NCBI GenBank assembly: GCA_027574665.1
Contig: CM050690.1
Span: forward strand, 36,231,357 to 36,295,356
Length of the DNA stretch: 64,000 nt
Direction of reading: 5' to 3'
Origin: Rhynochetos jubatus
Lineage: Eukaryota; Chordata; Aves; Eurypygiformes; Rhynochetidae
In this document: one piece after another, positions 49,791 through 64,000 of the stretch
How positions within the stretch are numbered: the stretch's first letter is position 1
How the letters are laid out: each line of letters opens with the position of its first letter
Translations under genes and position numbers: made by a program
Notes under the pieces: generated by a model
What the model saw: the letters and a program-made list of their open reading frames with translations, nothing else
Database searches by the model: none
Told to the model about the DNA's origin: nothing

Positions 49791-52700
49791 GTGCTCTGAG
49801 GTCAAAGTGTGAGCAACCTGCTGGGTGGGAATTTGGCTGCTAACAGGGCCAAGCTACTGCAAATAGGAAAGGGAGCCAGTCCATCTCTAGGACAGGTGCA
49901 AGAAATCTATGCTGAAGAGCAGGTATGGATAAAAGCCGAGGAACAGTGTCATGGCATCAATATTCACGGGAGTGAATGTAAATTAGGTATTTTATGTAGA
50001 TCAGAATGGTGAACAAGAGATTGATTGGGCTGAAAAGAAAGGTGTCACCTTGTAGAAGTGTCAGATTCAAGAGGAAGGGTTGCTTTAGTATGTGATATAC
50101 AGTGTACACTTGTTTGACCAAGCCAAGCAGAGGTTATGCAGAGTCCCAGGAGACTTCTGGGATTTGTGGAGAAATCTGAAGAAAACAGAGTTGGGGGGAG
50201 ATCACAACCTTTTCTATTAACAGTTTCTGCTATGTAACAGAGTTGATACTTCATATTGATATTACAACTAGGTTTTTGTAATTTGATATAAGACTGCCTT
50301 ATGATATCGTTCAAAGTTTCTGGTCTTAGTTATATGAATGGCACAATGGTTTTGCACTGGGTTTTCACAAAATGACACAAGAATTGGTTTGTCCCCATTT
50401 CCATTTCTCTTGAATACTGACAACACTCTAAATGTTTTGAAAAGAACATTGGATTTCCTTTTTTTTGACAGTGAGGGTTTCTTTAGTGGTTGATTTTTCC
50501 CATAACATCATTAATTTCTAGTGATTCCAGGTTGCGTATGTCTTTCACCTGGCTGGGTCACATTGATTTGCTTTGACCATGCTGCCCCATCGCAAAGTAT
50601 GACATGATGGATCAGGCGTATCTTCTCATAATAACAGTTTGGGGGTGAGGGAAGTCGGTGAAAGTCTGGGTACTTTTTCCTCTCTAACCCTTCTAAATCG
50701 AAGGGAATGAAATGGATACTACACACTTCTGTTTATGACAGCAGTATCTTTTGCTCAGCCTGAACACTCTTGCAATAATAATTAATGGCTCTGTTACTCT
50801 GACAAAATCCCTGTGGCATTTTTCTGGCTCAAAGGAGCAGTTCTAAGTTTCATGGATTTGCATGGTCTCATCATTATTGTTTAGATCATAATGAATACTG
50901 ATAAAATATTCATTGACTCTTGAAATTTTATTTTACTTTATTTTATTTTTTTAAGGTTTTTAAAATGATACTCCTGTGTGGGTAACTAAAGGTATACTGC
51001 AATAAAAAACAATAAAAATATGTTGACACAATGAAAACATCAATAAAATTGTCTTTATAGTTATGTCCAGAGCACATTTTCTGCTGACCTGGCTTTTATA
51101 TCTTCTTTAAATATTAATTATTGATTTAGTAGTTTGAAAATACATCCTGGAGTTCTCCTAGACACATGGCTACATAGTTTTTTTCTCCTGCTTTTCCTAA
51201 TCCCTCCTCTCCTTCTCCTCCCTCACTTCCATTTCCTTGTCTTGAGTCTTCCTCCCAAAAAACAGGGTGGATGAGGCACATTTGTGAGTGATGTTGATGC
51301 TATACGTTGTTGGAAACAATGGTATATATTATAAAGTTGCTGGAAGCTGTGTTTGTACATTGTGTGCCACCTTACTGCAAAAACTAGTGGGCGTTTAATA
51401 AATGCTGCAAGACTCAAGGGAAAGGGCAATAAATAGAAGAGGGTTCATTCTGCATTGTTTCTTGACTGAGTAATACTTCTCTCAGCCCTAACCTATGGAA
51501 AACCACCATCACCACCCGAACTTTTTCAAGATCCATGTTTAAGAAGAATACACTGAAAGGCTCTCCTTCTTGCAAAGCCTCCTTTGTGTGCCATGTTGAC
51601 GTGTTGTCATATGCCATGTTACACAGCAAGAGATATAGGAAAATAATGGAAAAAGTAGTTAGAATTCTTGAATTGAAGGAATGTTACCTATTTCAATCTG
51701 CAAATCTCAGACTGATTACTGTTTTTTATCTAGATCCTAGTGATTTAACTGGGGGAGGAGGGCAAAGAAATCTTTTTAAACTGGTTACTGAAAATTCCTT
51801 TGCAGGCAGTGCAAAAAATAATTCATCTTGGTGGTTCCCTAGACACAGTTATTAGGCCTTTGATTTATGGTACATTAACTGAAACAGTCTTAAAATAGAG
51901 ACCGTTTTATACTTCTTCAGTCAGAGGATGATCTTCAAAAATGTTCCAAGATTTTCAAGATAAAAATGTAGTTATATCCTAAGTTCAGCTGCCTCCTATA
52001 AAATGAAAGTCGTCTCCTGTCTGGTACAGAGTGCAGACGCCTTCCTCTGACTTTTATTGTGCCTATCCTTTGGAAGCCAAGCAGAATTCTCCAATTAGCA
52101 GAGTTTCCCCATATGGTGTTTGGACTTCATGTGAATATGTTTTGTATGCTGTTGTAGCTGGGAGCTGAACTGGGATTTTTGTGATGCAAAGGCAAAAGCT
52201 TTGCTTGGTGAGGCAAAGAAAGCTTATCCTGAGCCAGTGGGAACTAAGAAAGATCTGTGCAGCTGAAGCTGCTCTTTCTATAATGTAAGCCTTTGATCCC
52301 AGCATTACCTTAAACTAGATAAACTGAACCTTATGATTTGCAGTCCCACACAGTAAGGATTTCACTGAACTACCCCAACGCTACAGCTTGTGAACCAAAA
52401 AGCTTCATGTGCCTCTTAAATTATGACTTTCTGAAAATGCAACTGTAGTTTCTGGCTCCTAAAAGCATTTCCCTATTAATCTACTTTGCTGTGCTTCTGC
52501 CTGCAGCTCGATTGTGGTTAAAAGCAAGCCTTGAGGCCATAACTTCACCTTTGTGAAGATTATGTCAGTGAAAATTGACAAATTATTTTTGTACTCTTTT
52601 GCTACATGGTCAGGGGCAGTAAACCTGCCAAATTCTTCTCCAGAAGAAACCAGAACTGTTCAAATAATATACACAATCCTATGGAGTATTTACATGTGGA

Positions 52701-55700
52701 CTTTTCCACAACTGGTGTCATTGTCGTATGGGATCTGCCTTCTCTCTATATGGTCCACAGGTAACACTGTCTTGCAGCTTGTATCCTCCCTGTGCTTTTG
52801 GTGTGATGGTTTTATGGTGTGGTCAGTTTCATATAGTTCATGATTTTGACATTTGTTTTGTATTTGGAAATTTCTTTCCCACTCCAGCCAGAACCCTTTC
52901 CAGCAAAAGTGTGGCTATTTGTCCATAAAGGAATGATGTGAATAATGGAAAATAAAGAGCTCCTTATAAACACTGGTTCCCTCTTTCTCAGCAGTCTATG
53001 GGGCATATTTTAAAAGACAGAAGTGATAGCATATTTATTGAACAAAGATTACAAACCAGTAATTTTGTCATTACCATCTATAATGTGTTTCTGTAGTCGT
53101 TAGGACTAGAATGTGTGTGCACACTATTGACTAATTTCTGTAGCCTTACCTTGGGGAATCATGCAATTGTGTCAGGATCCAGCCCACGAGATCACAAAAA
53201 CAAGCTTGAAAACGCATTGGGAGTGCAACTGATGTAGTGAAATTTTCTAAACCCACGGGAAAAGTTAAACAACATAGCTAAGGATACCCAGTGGTGAGTG
53301 GAGCAGTTCCAATGGAAATTGTACTTCTAAACACGTTATTTCTGGGAATCACAAAATATACTTCAGCAGAAAAGTTTCTATATTGTAAGGGACAAAAACT
53401 GCAGTAGGTCCTATTCCTTTAAAAAAAATACCTGTGAATTACTAGGATAAAAAAAAAAGACAGCTGTGCACATCCATCTCTGCTTGTGCAGAGAAATGAC
53501 TGTCCTGAAAGCAGTAACCCCTCCATCATGCCGCTACATTTGAAGAAAAGTAAGAGGCCCTTGCCATTGGGTCCAGAAGCCAAATATTTTCTTCCTGTTT
53601 CTCTAGCATGGTGGCCAAGAAAAGTTGCATCATACTTCTGGAAATTCTGTAGATAGTTCTTGTTGTAGTGTCATTGCATTTGTAAGTGTGCAAGGAGAAG
53701 TTGGGACATACAGGGTGCACCAGACAAAGGGGAGAAGGGATTGCTGAATTCCTTCTACAAGGGACATTTTTAGGACTTTTCCCAGCAGTTATTGTCAGAT
53801 TTACCCAGCCTAAATTAAAAACATAAATGGTGCAATGAGGAAAAAATCATTGTAGTATTCTGCTGCCCAGACAATACTGGTGGCTAGGTAGAAAAGAAGG
53901 AAGCTGATCTATTGTTCATTATATACCAAAGGGACCCAGCATGTATCTGAATAGCTGGATACAGTTGAAAAGATTGTTCTTCAGGCAACCACAGGTTCCT
54001 GCAGGACTCTTACTGAATTTACGTAGTCTTTAGTGAGGAAATAGTGCCAGCCCAAGGTATTACCATAAATGTTATTTACAACAAGAATTTAAAATATTTT
54101 TTGTAGTGCAATCCATTTTTTCTTTTCTAAAGGAATTAATGGGAAAGATTCATGGTGAAATATGGCTTTACCTTTAAATAGTATTTTCACAGGAAGCTTT
54201 TTTAATTGCTTCTACTGGTAAAAGTAGTGTGAGGTTACTTATTTTACAACTTATTTATTGTAACTGGGAAAGTCAAATATTTTATAAATAAGTATGTGTC
54301 ACCTGAAGACATCTCTACTTGTATGAAGTATTTAATGGGTTAACTGCTAAAAGTCTAGGGTGGCTGTTTTGTAGAATTCACAATAAAAATATTTTCCTGT
54401 ACATAAGCAAAAGGGTTAATATTAGTGTAACTTTCTAAAATGCATTCTACAAACAGCCTTGGAGCATTTACCATGAAGGGCATATGCTGAATGGTACTTT
54501 GAGCAAGAATTACTTAAAGTGCTAATGATTCGTTTATATGGGGAAGATCAGGAGTTGCCTGATGTCTGATGATCTGTGAAAACAGCAAGAGAACACTTTA
54601 TATGGGGTGGAATATCTTTTAATTACCTTTTTTAAAGAAAGAAAAGTACAGAAGATGTATAAATGGTACCCAGAATCTTAGACATCGATTTGGTCTTGAT
54701 CATCCTTGGTTGGCCTTGAGATAAGTAAATATATGTGTATAACAGTATATTTGTACACACATACATATGCTCAAACATATATCTTTTATTTAAAATATTT
54801 ATGACTACCTTATGTAAGTCTAACGAAGCATAATGTAATTACAAAATCATTCAGTAAAGGGATATATAGTGCACCACTTTATACTAATAACTAAAGGCTT
54901 GATATATTCACTTTACTGCTACAGAACATGATGAATTCACTTAACTCTAGTGAAGATCTGCTATGCATTGCTATTTCAAAATAATAACATTTTAACATAC
55001 TGTGAAAACATAGTTTACTCAGATAAGGCAAAACTTGTAAAGTGCAAGTCCAAATCTGCAAACAGCTCTTCTATACATATGTCAGTCTGAGTTGTGCAGG
55101 GACATGCAGTGGAACACTAAGCACAGCTGCTTCAACTTTGGGAATTGGTCTATAGCTTTGATTCAAAATAAAAAATACTCAGGAAGAAGGTTCTGTACCT
55201 GTCAGTCAAAACAGATGGATACATATTCATTAACATTCAACTTGAAATGTTATTAAAGAAAAACTCTTCCATTGTTAGAAGGCAACTAAAGTCCTTTTGC
55301 AAAAATCTTTCCAGATTTGCAGCAGCATCCTTTATATTCAGTAAGGCTCCAAATTGTCTGAGGTGTTATCCTAGCACTTTTAAAAATGAAGTCTGAAAAT
55401 GGAAGACATTTTTACCCTTCAGAAAAGGCAATAGGAAAAGTTAGTCTGCTATGGACCTCCAAGCAGCGCTGGAAGGAGAGCTGGATGTAAAAGAACATTT
55501 TAATCTCTTTCATATAGATTGAGCTATCCAATGTGATGTATCTGGAGTCTACAACCTCACCATTACTACCTTGTAGTAATTTAACTTAGGGGCAAATATA
55601 TTTTTAGATTATGTTTATAGTTTTCACTCTTAATTTTTTTGTATTACACAGTTCTTAGATATGTTAGTCAGTGCTGGCCTCATTGTTCTAAGTATCCTGT

Positions 55701-58700
55701 GAACATATAATCAGAGGCTGGAAAAACTTAAAATCTAAATAGGCAGGGCAGACAAAAAAAGAGAAACACACACAGTGTAATCAAACTGATGTTAAAACCA
55801 TGACAAAATTTATTTTTGTTAGTACAGGGGGAATTCAGATGGCAAAGCATGTTGTGGTTGAACAGAGCAGAGTGACACTTTGGAAAGTTCAGAGGGGGCA
55901 TGTGAAGGCCATAGCCAGTTAAAGAGAAAATTTCAAAGGACGATGAGTAGGTGTTCAGCTCTACTCAAGGTGTAACCCAGTAATCAGCACTTGAATAAAT
56001 AAAGAGCATTGCAGAGCGTGAGGATATTGCCAGGCTTTGAGTTGTCCAGAGGTAGCTGGAGTAATTTGCAGCAGATATCTAAAGAATAATATTGTGTCTG
56101 GAAGATGTTTGGCTCTGAAGCTTGGAAGGGAACTTCTTCATGGCAGGTCCATGGCCATGCAGCCTCATCTGCTAGGTTTGCTGTACTTGACTGTTTGCTG
56201 TTTTTCCCTTCGAGTTCTATACATTTTTGGGAAATAATACAGTCTTTTTATGAAATATTATCTATGTATTTAAAAATATCCTGAAATGTAGGAAAAGCAT
56301 CTTTTCACTTAAACATCAAAAAATGAGTGAGTTGTAGTCTGAGTAATGCATGTGTAATAAATTGTCATGAACTCAAAATAATGAAAAAGTTGATGTTGAT
56401 CTGCAATAAATGTCTATTACTCTCTGTCCCCAACTGAAAATACTAATGTGGGTTCATCTGTTGCACGGTACACTGGAAACTGAAAACAATGATACATCGA
56501 TTCTGAATGATCTTGTCCAACTTTTCCTCCAACTTGTTTTTTGAAGATAGAGGAAACATAATAATATAATCTTTTGAATTTTCAAAAATATTTAGTTAAG
56601 CATAACTTGCAAATATAACTCTATTTCAATAAATTAATAAAAAAATTTTGAAATTTCATGTAGGTAAAGAAATTTTATGAGTGCTATTATATCTTCCCAT
56701 TTTATTGTACAGAACATAAATAAGTGGTGTATTCATTCTCTAGTCATTATAAATGTGTACTACTGGTAGTATCCCTTAGAATATGGTATGAAGACTTCCA
56801 GACTTGCATGCCAGCACAACACATATTCCAGAGAAAAAGAAACCCATGGAGATATTAACATAACATAGCATACTTCCCAAGTGCTAGCCATCTGCATGAG
56901 GCAGCATAAAAACCAATAGCAGCATAATTAGATGTGTTATATCTTAAAGAGTAAATGGCTATAAAGATTGGAATGACAACAATGCAATCCCCAGGGAGAT
57001 TTATTTCCATTGCAAAGAGGCAATTTTCAGCTTTTTAAAATATATTTGCCTTTAATATATCTGCATGTGTTAATGCAAGGTTCTGATACTAATTCCGTGT
57101 TCTGTAATGAAAAACAAGTTACTTCTATCCCTGGAAATCCAGGTAATCAAAACGTTTGAAAGACTGTGAATAATATTTGTGCTGGCATTTGGTCTTGCTA
57201 GCATGATCTGTTATTTCTCATAGAACTGGATACAAGATCCCCATGAAAGATATTGTGTAATAAAACTAGAGTCAGGACAAAGTGAGGTAACTCAGTAGCT
57301 CAATGTCCTCTTATTTAGTTCAGGAAAAAAAAATCTACATAGTTTCCATGTGAATCAATCATGCACCTCTACATACATAACATTTTTGGGAGAAAGACTT
57401 TAATTGAAACGGCTAAGAAAACAGCCGTGTCAATGGCTCTGTTTCCATAGACTTGTTTTTATTGTTGTACCCAGGATCTTAAGTAAATAAACAAACAAAT
57501 TCATAAATAATGTATTGGAAATAAGAGGTATGTTTTTCAGCTCCTTTAGAAAGGCCTATTGGGTCTGAACATATTTTATAAACATTTAAAAAATAATTCA
57601 TTGTACCAAATGCCATAATCCTGCTGAGCTCAATATCCATGTAGGTACCCACACATGTTACTGCCACTTGTGTGATCTGAAGCTGCTTGTAGATATGACT
57701 CTCTTCAAATCTCTTGATTTGGGAAATAATAACTGTCATGTTCATTTTGAACAGGTCATATTTGTCTTCATATTCATCATGTAACAGAGAAGAAATAGCA
57801 GGGAAATACTGCTCTGACAATTTTTTGAGACTTCCAGTGCATGAACAACTATATTATAATGAAAATGGACTTTGACCACTTTTTAGGTTTTACAGCTGGC
57901 AAGTGATTCCAGAGTTTTGTATTTTCCTTCTAGTGCCTTGCTGCTTGCTACTGAGCCTTTAGCAACCCCCTCCAATTTGGCATTAAGTGTTGACCTTGGT
58001 AATGTGTTTGAAGAAAACCCAAAGGCATATAAAAAGTATTTGCAGGAGGAAAAGCATTTTGTTTGTTGCTGTTACTTGGTGTAAAATCCAGATTGTCCAC
58101 TCTGTTTTATGCTGGGAGTCACTGAGTGGGTATATTCATGCCATATATGGCAGAGCCTCAGAGCAGATTTCTCCCATTTGGGGATATAGTGTCAGAACAA
58201 ATATCTTTCTTTGGGCCAAGACTCCTCTAGTGAACCTATGGCTTCATCAGTGTCATGGGTTACAGGAAACTCTCAAAGGTATTTGTATACACAATGAAAT
58301 CCCTGGTGGGTTTACTGCAACTGAACATCTTGATAATTTAATTAATTAGGTGGTCAATTTCTGAATTTTCTGCGAATGTAGAGTTGACTGATAGAGAATT
58401 AAGTTTTGCTATGCAGAGTTACTTCTGTAATGCTGTCACGTGGAGTGTGGTCTTAATAGTGTTTTCACCTGACCTTTCAGTGACTATTGGTTCACCTGAT
58501 GCAAATATACCACTTTGCATTACCCAGGAAAGCTGAACCACCTTTCATCTCCAGATATTTAAGCATATAAATTTTTCACCAACTTATAAATCCAGAACCA
58601 TCATTTTATAAATATTCAAGAGAACTTGAAATTACATCTTTTCATGTATGTAAGGGGCAGAAGAGCATAACAGGTAAAAATATAAGCTTTCATAGCACTT

Positions 58701-61164
58701 AGTCAAGATTTACTATTTGAAAGAACCTATGATAACTGGATTTAAAAGACCAAATTAATTCTTTGGTCTTCAGAGTTGTCTCTAATTTTGGCTTTTAACT
58801 ATGCCACAGCCTCATTTTTTAACTTGTCAGCAGTTTTATCTCACCATTCGATTTTTATTCAGAGGACCATTAAATGTATTTGTGGGAGAAAAATCTAAGA
58901 GGTATACACTAAAGTATGTAAAATAACTTATGGTGCTTTTTACCACACTGATGAGTATGTGATATGTTCATTTAAATTAAGTCAAAAGCAAACTAATATT
59001 AGTCCTAGTGCCTTTATAACAAAGCTATTAACTCTGAGAAGAAAGAAACCTCTGTTGGAATTGTAGTGTGCAACAGGTAAGATAAAATATAAAATCATAA
59101 TACAGTTCAAATCTGTTCAGAAGTTTCATTTTTATTCTCATGTACCCAGTGTGCCTATCTGGTACAGTAATTCAATGTATGTCTTTAATATCATAGGTTA
59201 TACAGATCTTTACCATTTTAACAAGAAGTGTATTTTAAGTTTTTTACCTGATAAACTTGGTGTGCAGGACATTAAACAGGAAAAGTGCAAGGTTATTCAC
59301 ATCATAGTCAACTCTGGATAAGTCAAGATTTAGACTCTGAAATCTTAAGGTACGTTGCAGCTTTAATGCAGAGATGAAGTTCTGGTTCTATAGGAATAGA
59401 TTTAGATTTTCAACACTGACTTCACTGGTACGAGGATTGCATCCTGCGTGTTTTGCAAACGGACTGAGTGTTAAGATAAAAGTAAAATAGCATTGGCAAA
59501 AGCTGCTAAAAGGAGACTAGTTCTAGTTATTGGCCAATCTTTTTCAATACATCTCATTTTCTAGATTATTTAGTCAAAGTAGCTACATAAATTTGTATGA
59601 GTTAGTAGGGAGCTAAAGACTTAAGTCACAAATTCTATAACCTACCCCCTCAGCTCTTGACTTCCTGGTAGACTCAGTAGAGGAAACAGCAAATGTGCTG
59701 CCTGAATACCCTAAGGGTGACTAAGTCTCTGGCCTTAACAGTTTGTTGTTTTGGTTTTTTTTTTTCATAACATAAATATTGAGTTGAGGGGTCCTGCATT
59801 AATGCACATTTACTGCTAAGGCAGTTAAGGAAATCTGGTTACATGTGTCTCCAAAAGCATCATTAACATTATGTTTTTCTATAGACTGTTCTACAATGTT
59901 CCCACTGGGATTTGGTGATTTTTGTGGTAAGAACTATAGCTTTTCTTCTATTTTTAATAACACTTCCAATGCAGACTGAAATCAACAAGGCTGTCTTCTC
60001 TTATGTGTTGTCTTAATAAATGCCTATTCTAAGCACTTATTATACTAGAACCAGTAATTATTATCTTTATAAATGGTAACAGAATTTTGGCCCAGGATAT
60101 TTAAATTGTTGGAATGCATAGCAGAGAAGGTGGAAGAAGTTATTGCAAAGAATACACACAGAACCTGACAAAATTACTCATATGTAGGGTATTTAAAAAT
60201 CTCTCTCTCTGTCTTTGATTTACTTTGCTACTAATATTGTATTAAAAATTAAAGTAATTTATTAGGATGTTACTGAATCTATTTGGGGATAAAAATACAT
60301 TCCATCATATTGCATGTGTTTGCATATTTGTGAGTGTGACAGGGACTGTGATACTTCACTAATAGAAATCAGGTGTCTGGATCCTATAAACACTTAGGAA
60401 GAAACTAAAATTTAATTTAGCATATTTCCAGATTAGAAAGGAAAGTTTTCTAAAATTCTTTGGTTTAGACATTACCTGTCCTTTACAATCGTTATATTTA
60501 GTGATGCCTTATATGACCTCACAGAAAAACAGAGTTGAAATAAAGAGTCATTTATTAATACTCATTTATTAATGAGTATTTGAGGTGCCTAAAAGACTGA
60601 ATTGATTTTAATGACTTTAACTTTGATATTGAGGATGCATGTCGGTTTTCTGGATGTCATATTGAAGCATCATTCTCCATAAAACATAGCGACTCTCAAA
60701 GTGTCTACACTACATAAGTATGACTACAACTTTAAAAAGTGTATCTTTGTATTTAGTCTTGCAGTGCAGTCTTGAAGTTTGTGATTACAGGCAACCTTGG
60801 CGTGCACGTGAGGCATTTGGTACTCAGAAAGTTTTCACCCTAAAGGGTCATATTCTTAGCCTTTCTTCATGAGAAACAAATAGAATTGGAGCAGGATTTG
60901 TTTAAAATGCCTAATGAAAAATGAGGATGTTTATAGCAAGTGATAAGCCCTCAGGAGTGTTTTGTAACTGAAAGAAGTCATGAGGGAGTTGAAAAGAAAT
61001 ATTTCTTTTCCCTACGATACTTTTCTTCATATTTGGTCTCTGGCAAAACGAAGACCTTCAAATACAATTTGCATGACCCTCCACTCTGTTCCTCTTTCCA
61101 ATTAAGAATCTTTGCTATCTGGAAGATTTTACACAGTGATCTGGCATGTGGTGTTGGCAGTTGG
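49791..61164. other. Unique AT-rich non-coding sequence, 11.4 kb
   Basis: The longest repeat-free part of the window. I support no exon, RNA gene or named repeat. Open frames such as 51535-51855 (+) and 57479-57820 (-) are within chance length and have no recognisable domains or convincing splice sites. A hairpin-forming AATACTCAT...ATGAGTATT lies near 60560. Confidence 0.5.
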
Positions 61165-61342
61165 GGGAGCACTGGAATAGGTTGCCCAGAGAAGCTGTGG
61201 ATGCCCCATCTCTGGAAGTGATCAAGGCCAGGTTGGATGGGGCAGCCTAACCTAGTGGAAATTGACAATGCCCATGGCATAGGGGTTGGAACTAGATGAT
61301 CTTTAAGGTCCCTTCCCACCTAAACCGTTCTATGATAATATG
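61165..61342 (+). mobile_element. CR1 LINE 3' fragment, short
   Basis: The sequence reads GAGCACTGGAATAGGTTGCC, then GATGCCCCATCTCTGGAAGT, and ends near CCGTTCTATGATAATATGAT. It is the last 180 bp of CR1, similar to 9470-9655 but more diverged. Both are on the plus strand. Confidence 0.92.
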
Positions 61343-63926
61343 ATGTGGAACAGCCTCAATCCTAAGCTATTTTGCAGGTGGAAATAGCATTGAAATAGGA
61401 TGTAAGTTCTACTGTTACTCTTTAATTTATTGAAGCCTAGGAAGCCCTAAAGACACCATCGTTACTGCAGAGACTTAGAGTAGTGTTATAGTAAGGAGAG
61501 AGAACTGTAGAAGGTGGAGTTTGAGAACTCTGGACTGATCAGGCTCTGGTTGTCAGTAATGAAGCTATAACAGAAGAAATATGTTTAGCTTTTTCTTATA
61601 TCCAAAATAAGTACATAACAAAAACATTAATCACATACACCTCTCATTGGAAGAAACTGACCTATTGGTTTTCCTGATATTTACTCTGCTCCACTGATGG
61701 AACATTTCCTGATCCATTACTATTTTACATTCCAAGACACCTATATATGTATATACAAATATGCAAGTATAAGGATATGAATGCTCCATATTCTAATATG
61801 TGCCTTTGCCAGAAGAACTGTAAAATTAAAAACTGACAGTAGAACACAACAGTGCTCTGTAATGTTTCCCAGCCCATCTTCAGTCTAGAAAAATGTAGAG
61901 GCTTCTCCACAGAGTGAAACTAGATCAGGTGAGTGTTTGTTTAAAATAATTTATTCTTCTTAATATTCCCTTCCAGTTATTCACCAGAAAGGAATTTCAA
62001 GTTAAGTAATAGCTACTACAGAAAAGATAAAATGCGCTAAGTAGGTAAGTTTTTGTTGGCAGGATGTGTGCACAATTCTAAAGTGAATGCTTTCAAGCTA
62101 TGTTCATAAGGGAATTCAGGAGTCATTTACAAAACCCAAACATAGGAAATTATAGCATTGATCCTTCATGCCATTTAGTCCAGTGGTCACCTGAGATGAG
62201 AGTGAGCCAGGTTTATATCTTTACTCTGAACAAGAGGTGTCCAGAATGAGAAGCCCAGCTACTGGGTTAACTATAACTCCTCAATTGGTTCTTATAAAAA
62301 GTCATACCAGGGAAAATTAAAGTTAGGTATAACCTGGTAGAAATAAGACAAGGAATAAAACTCTTCTAAAGATGCTGCAGTACAACTAGGGTTGTGGGTG
62401 AAGGACCTTTAATTCCTGGAGTGAGAAGCATCCTTCTGTGCTTCAGCAGACATCAATGTTTTTGCTTTGCTATATCTACTTTGAGCTCTAGGAAATTCAG
62501 GTAAATTGGAAATGTCAACACAGCATGCACACATTACTACAGTCCATCTGAGTCCTGTAGGTCATAACAATACTAGTTCCAAATAGCAATGTTAAGATGC
62601 TTGAAGATACTAAAAGCTTAAATGGCAAAACAAATATCATAAATAGATAGAAGACACATGACAATTGAAATATCATTTGTTTCCTACTCCTTTCCTGAAC
62701 TACATTGTGATTTTTCCAAAAGATCTCTCCCACAGCTACAAGCACAACTAATTTTGTTTATTTCCAATGAACTACTTTCATGTCCATTGTAGATTGGACA
62801 AGGCCTAACTGGAGAATCCTTGTCCTAGATTTTAAAGCAGGGAGAAGTGAAGTCATGATACCTTCTTCCATAGCATTTTGAATAGTTTTTTGAGGCCTAA
62901 ATTACCTCAGAAAATTAATTTGTCTCTGAATTTTGCTTACAAGCAGCACAGATATGCCAAGTTAGAATCAAACATCTTCTGAAATTGTCACTTTAAAAAA
63001 AAAAAAATAATTGGAACTTTTAGACCACCAAGTATACTTAGCTGTGGCTTAGCTGAAAAATCAGTGAAGAGGCAATCAGTGTACAGAATAGTTTGCACCA
63101 TAACTATAGTCTGTTTCTTTTTCTTTTTGTCTTAAACCATATTCCAGAAAGTGATCGAAATAGGAAATCATTCATACCTGGTGATATGAGTAGTCTAACA
63201 TTTAGTTTGCAAATATGGGTAAATGTACAAAGAAGAACATTTGGATCACTTGTCTCTTTCTTTTTTTTGAAGACTTCTTTTTTGTCATTTGAAAGGGATT
63301 TTTTTTTTTTTTTATTTCTTTGTTTTGTCATTGGCCAGACTGTTTTTGTAAACATCAGTACATGTACTTGAGTAAAATCAGATAAAGAATCACAATAATT
63401 TGTTTTGGTCTTGATAGCCAGAGAAGTCTCTGCAGGCTTCCTACATATAACTTTTCTTAATTAGACAAAAAATAATCTCTCACAGTGCTTCTTAGAGACA
63501 GTATTGAAAGATACTTTATTCACTATTTATCAAACAGATCTGTGATCATTCCTTACATATCATAAATAAAATATTGGGTACCAAAATTTGAATCAGTAAG
63601 CATCTTAAGTAAAATTTCACCGGGATAACATTGCATTTTTATTTGTTCATATTATTTCAACAATTTGAAAGTTTCTGGAAATCTTTATATGACAGATTTA
63701 TTTAATATCTTTAAGATTTCTCTGCAATAACAGAACCTTAATTTTTAAATTTAAAACCCAGTGAAATTCTAGAATTTGGATATAATATTTTTGTATAAGT
63801 TTTGTAGGACAGGACAGCAGCTACTCAGGTAAAGCTTAGAAGTTTTGAAATAAAGATGTGGAGATGTGATTGTGTTGTCAGCAAAATTTTCTCAATTTTT
63901 TTCAAATAGAAATTCTTGCATAAAGT
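61343..63926. other. Unique AT-rich sequence
   Basis: No gene or named repeat is visible. T and A runs occur near 62995 and 63300. Confidence 0.5.
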
Positions 63927-64000
63927 CATAAAATAATTCAAGTTGGAAGGGACCCATAAGGATCGAGTCCATTGTTCTGCTTCTTGCAGGACTAACTGAA
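63927..64000 (-). mobile_element. CR1 LINE fragment, cut by the window end
   Basis: CAAGTTGGAAGGGACCCATA and GCAGGACTAACTGAA match the first 75 bp of the CR1 at 46906, so it belongs to the same subfamily. It continues beyond the window. Confidence 0.9.

Noticed and set aside
51535-51855. Plus-strand open frame of 106 codons
   Set aside because: No domain, no supporting exon structure, chance length.
57479-57820. Minus-strand open frame of 113 codons that looks protein-like
   Set aside because: No family is recognisable, it begins with a non-ATG codon, and splice signals at its edges are not convincing. Several frames of this length are expected by chance in this AT-rich window.
1-64000. CRISPR arrays, bacterial-type operons, tRNA or rRNA genes
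   Set aside because: No regularly spaced repeats, no operon-like gene packing, and no cloverleaf or rRNA sequence noticed. The sequence is vertebrate in character.

Overview
The window is a stretch of bird genome, intergenic or deep-intronic, with no host exon I can support. The bird call rests on seven CR1 LINE fragments with the avian 3' end (reading toward ATTCTATGA), on several LTR types I recognise from neoavian genomes, and on an AT-rich unique background. I cannot name the species. All family names come from memory of these repeats, not from a search.

Layout. 1-8233 is unique, AT-rich sequence with a few small tandem and G-rich tracts. 8234-9217 is an LTR of the type ending in CAACCCACCACA, with a second copy of the same type inserted in the opposite direction. 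CR1 fragments follow at 9379-9655 (+), 11314-12363 (-) and 13397-14150 (-). 14151-23340 is unique. A short LTR relic lies at 23341-23482. A candidate non-autonomous DNA transposon with near-perfect inverted ends spans 24940-25694. Another CR1 lies at 26291-27281 (-), and a solo LTR at 34669-35256.

The dominant feature is an LTR-bounded endogenous retrovirus at 38079-45458 (+). It has two LTRs of about 790-800 bp that differ by roughly 2.5%, a Lys-type primer binding site, a long gag-pro-pol frame, an integrase region and no envelope gene. It is a fossil with about three breaks in its last part. Pol looks ERVL-like (class III). Its gag begins with hydrophobic, membrane-like segments followed by a long proline-rich stretch, which is the most unusual thing in the window. 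Downstream are CR1 at 46906-47507 (-), an old LTR fragment at 49230-49790, a long unique stretch, and CR1 pieces at 61165-61342 (+) and 63927-64000 (-, cut by the window end).

There is no operon or pathway here. The window records successive waves of retroelement insertion into a gene-poor region. The LTR types share a recognisable module just after their polyadenylation signal, which is visible in five forward-facing places and once on the minus strand.
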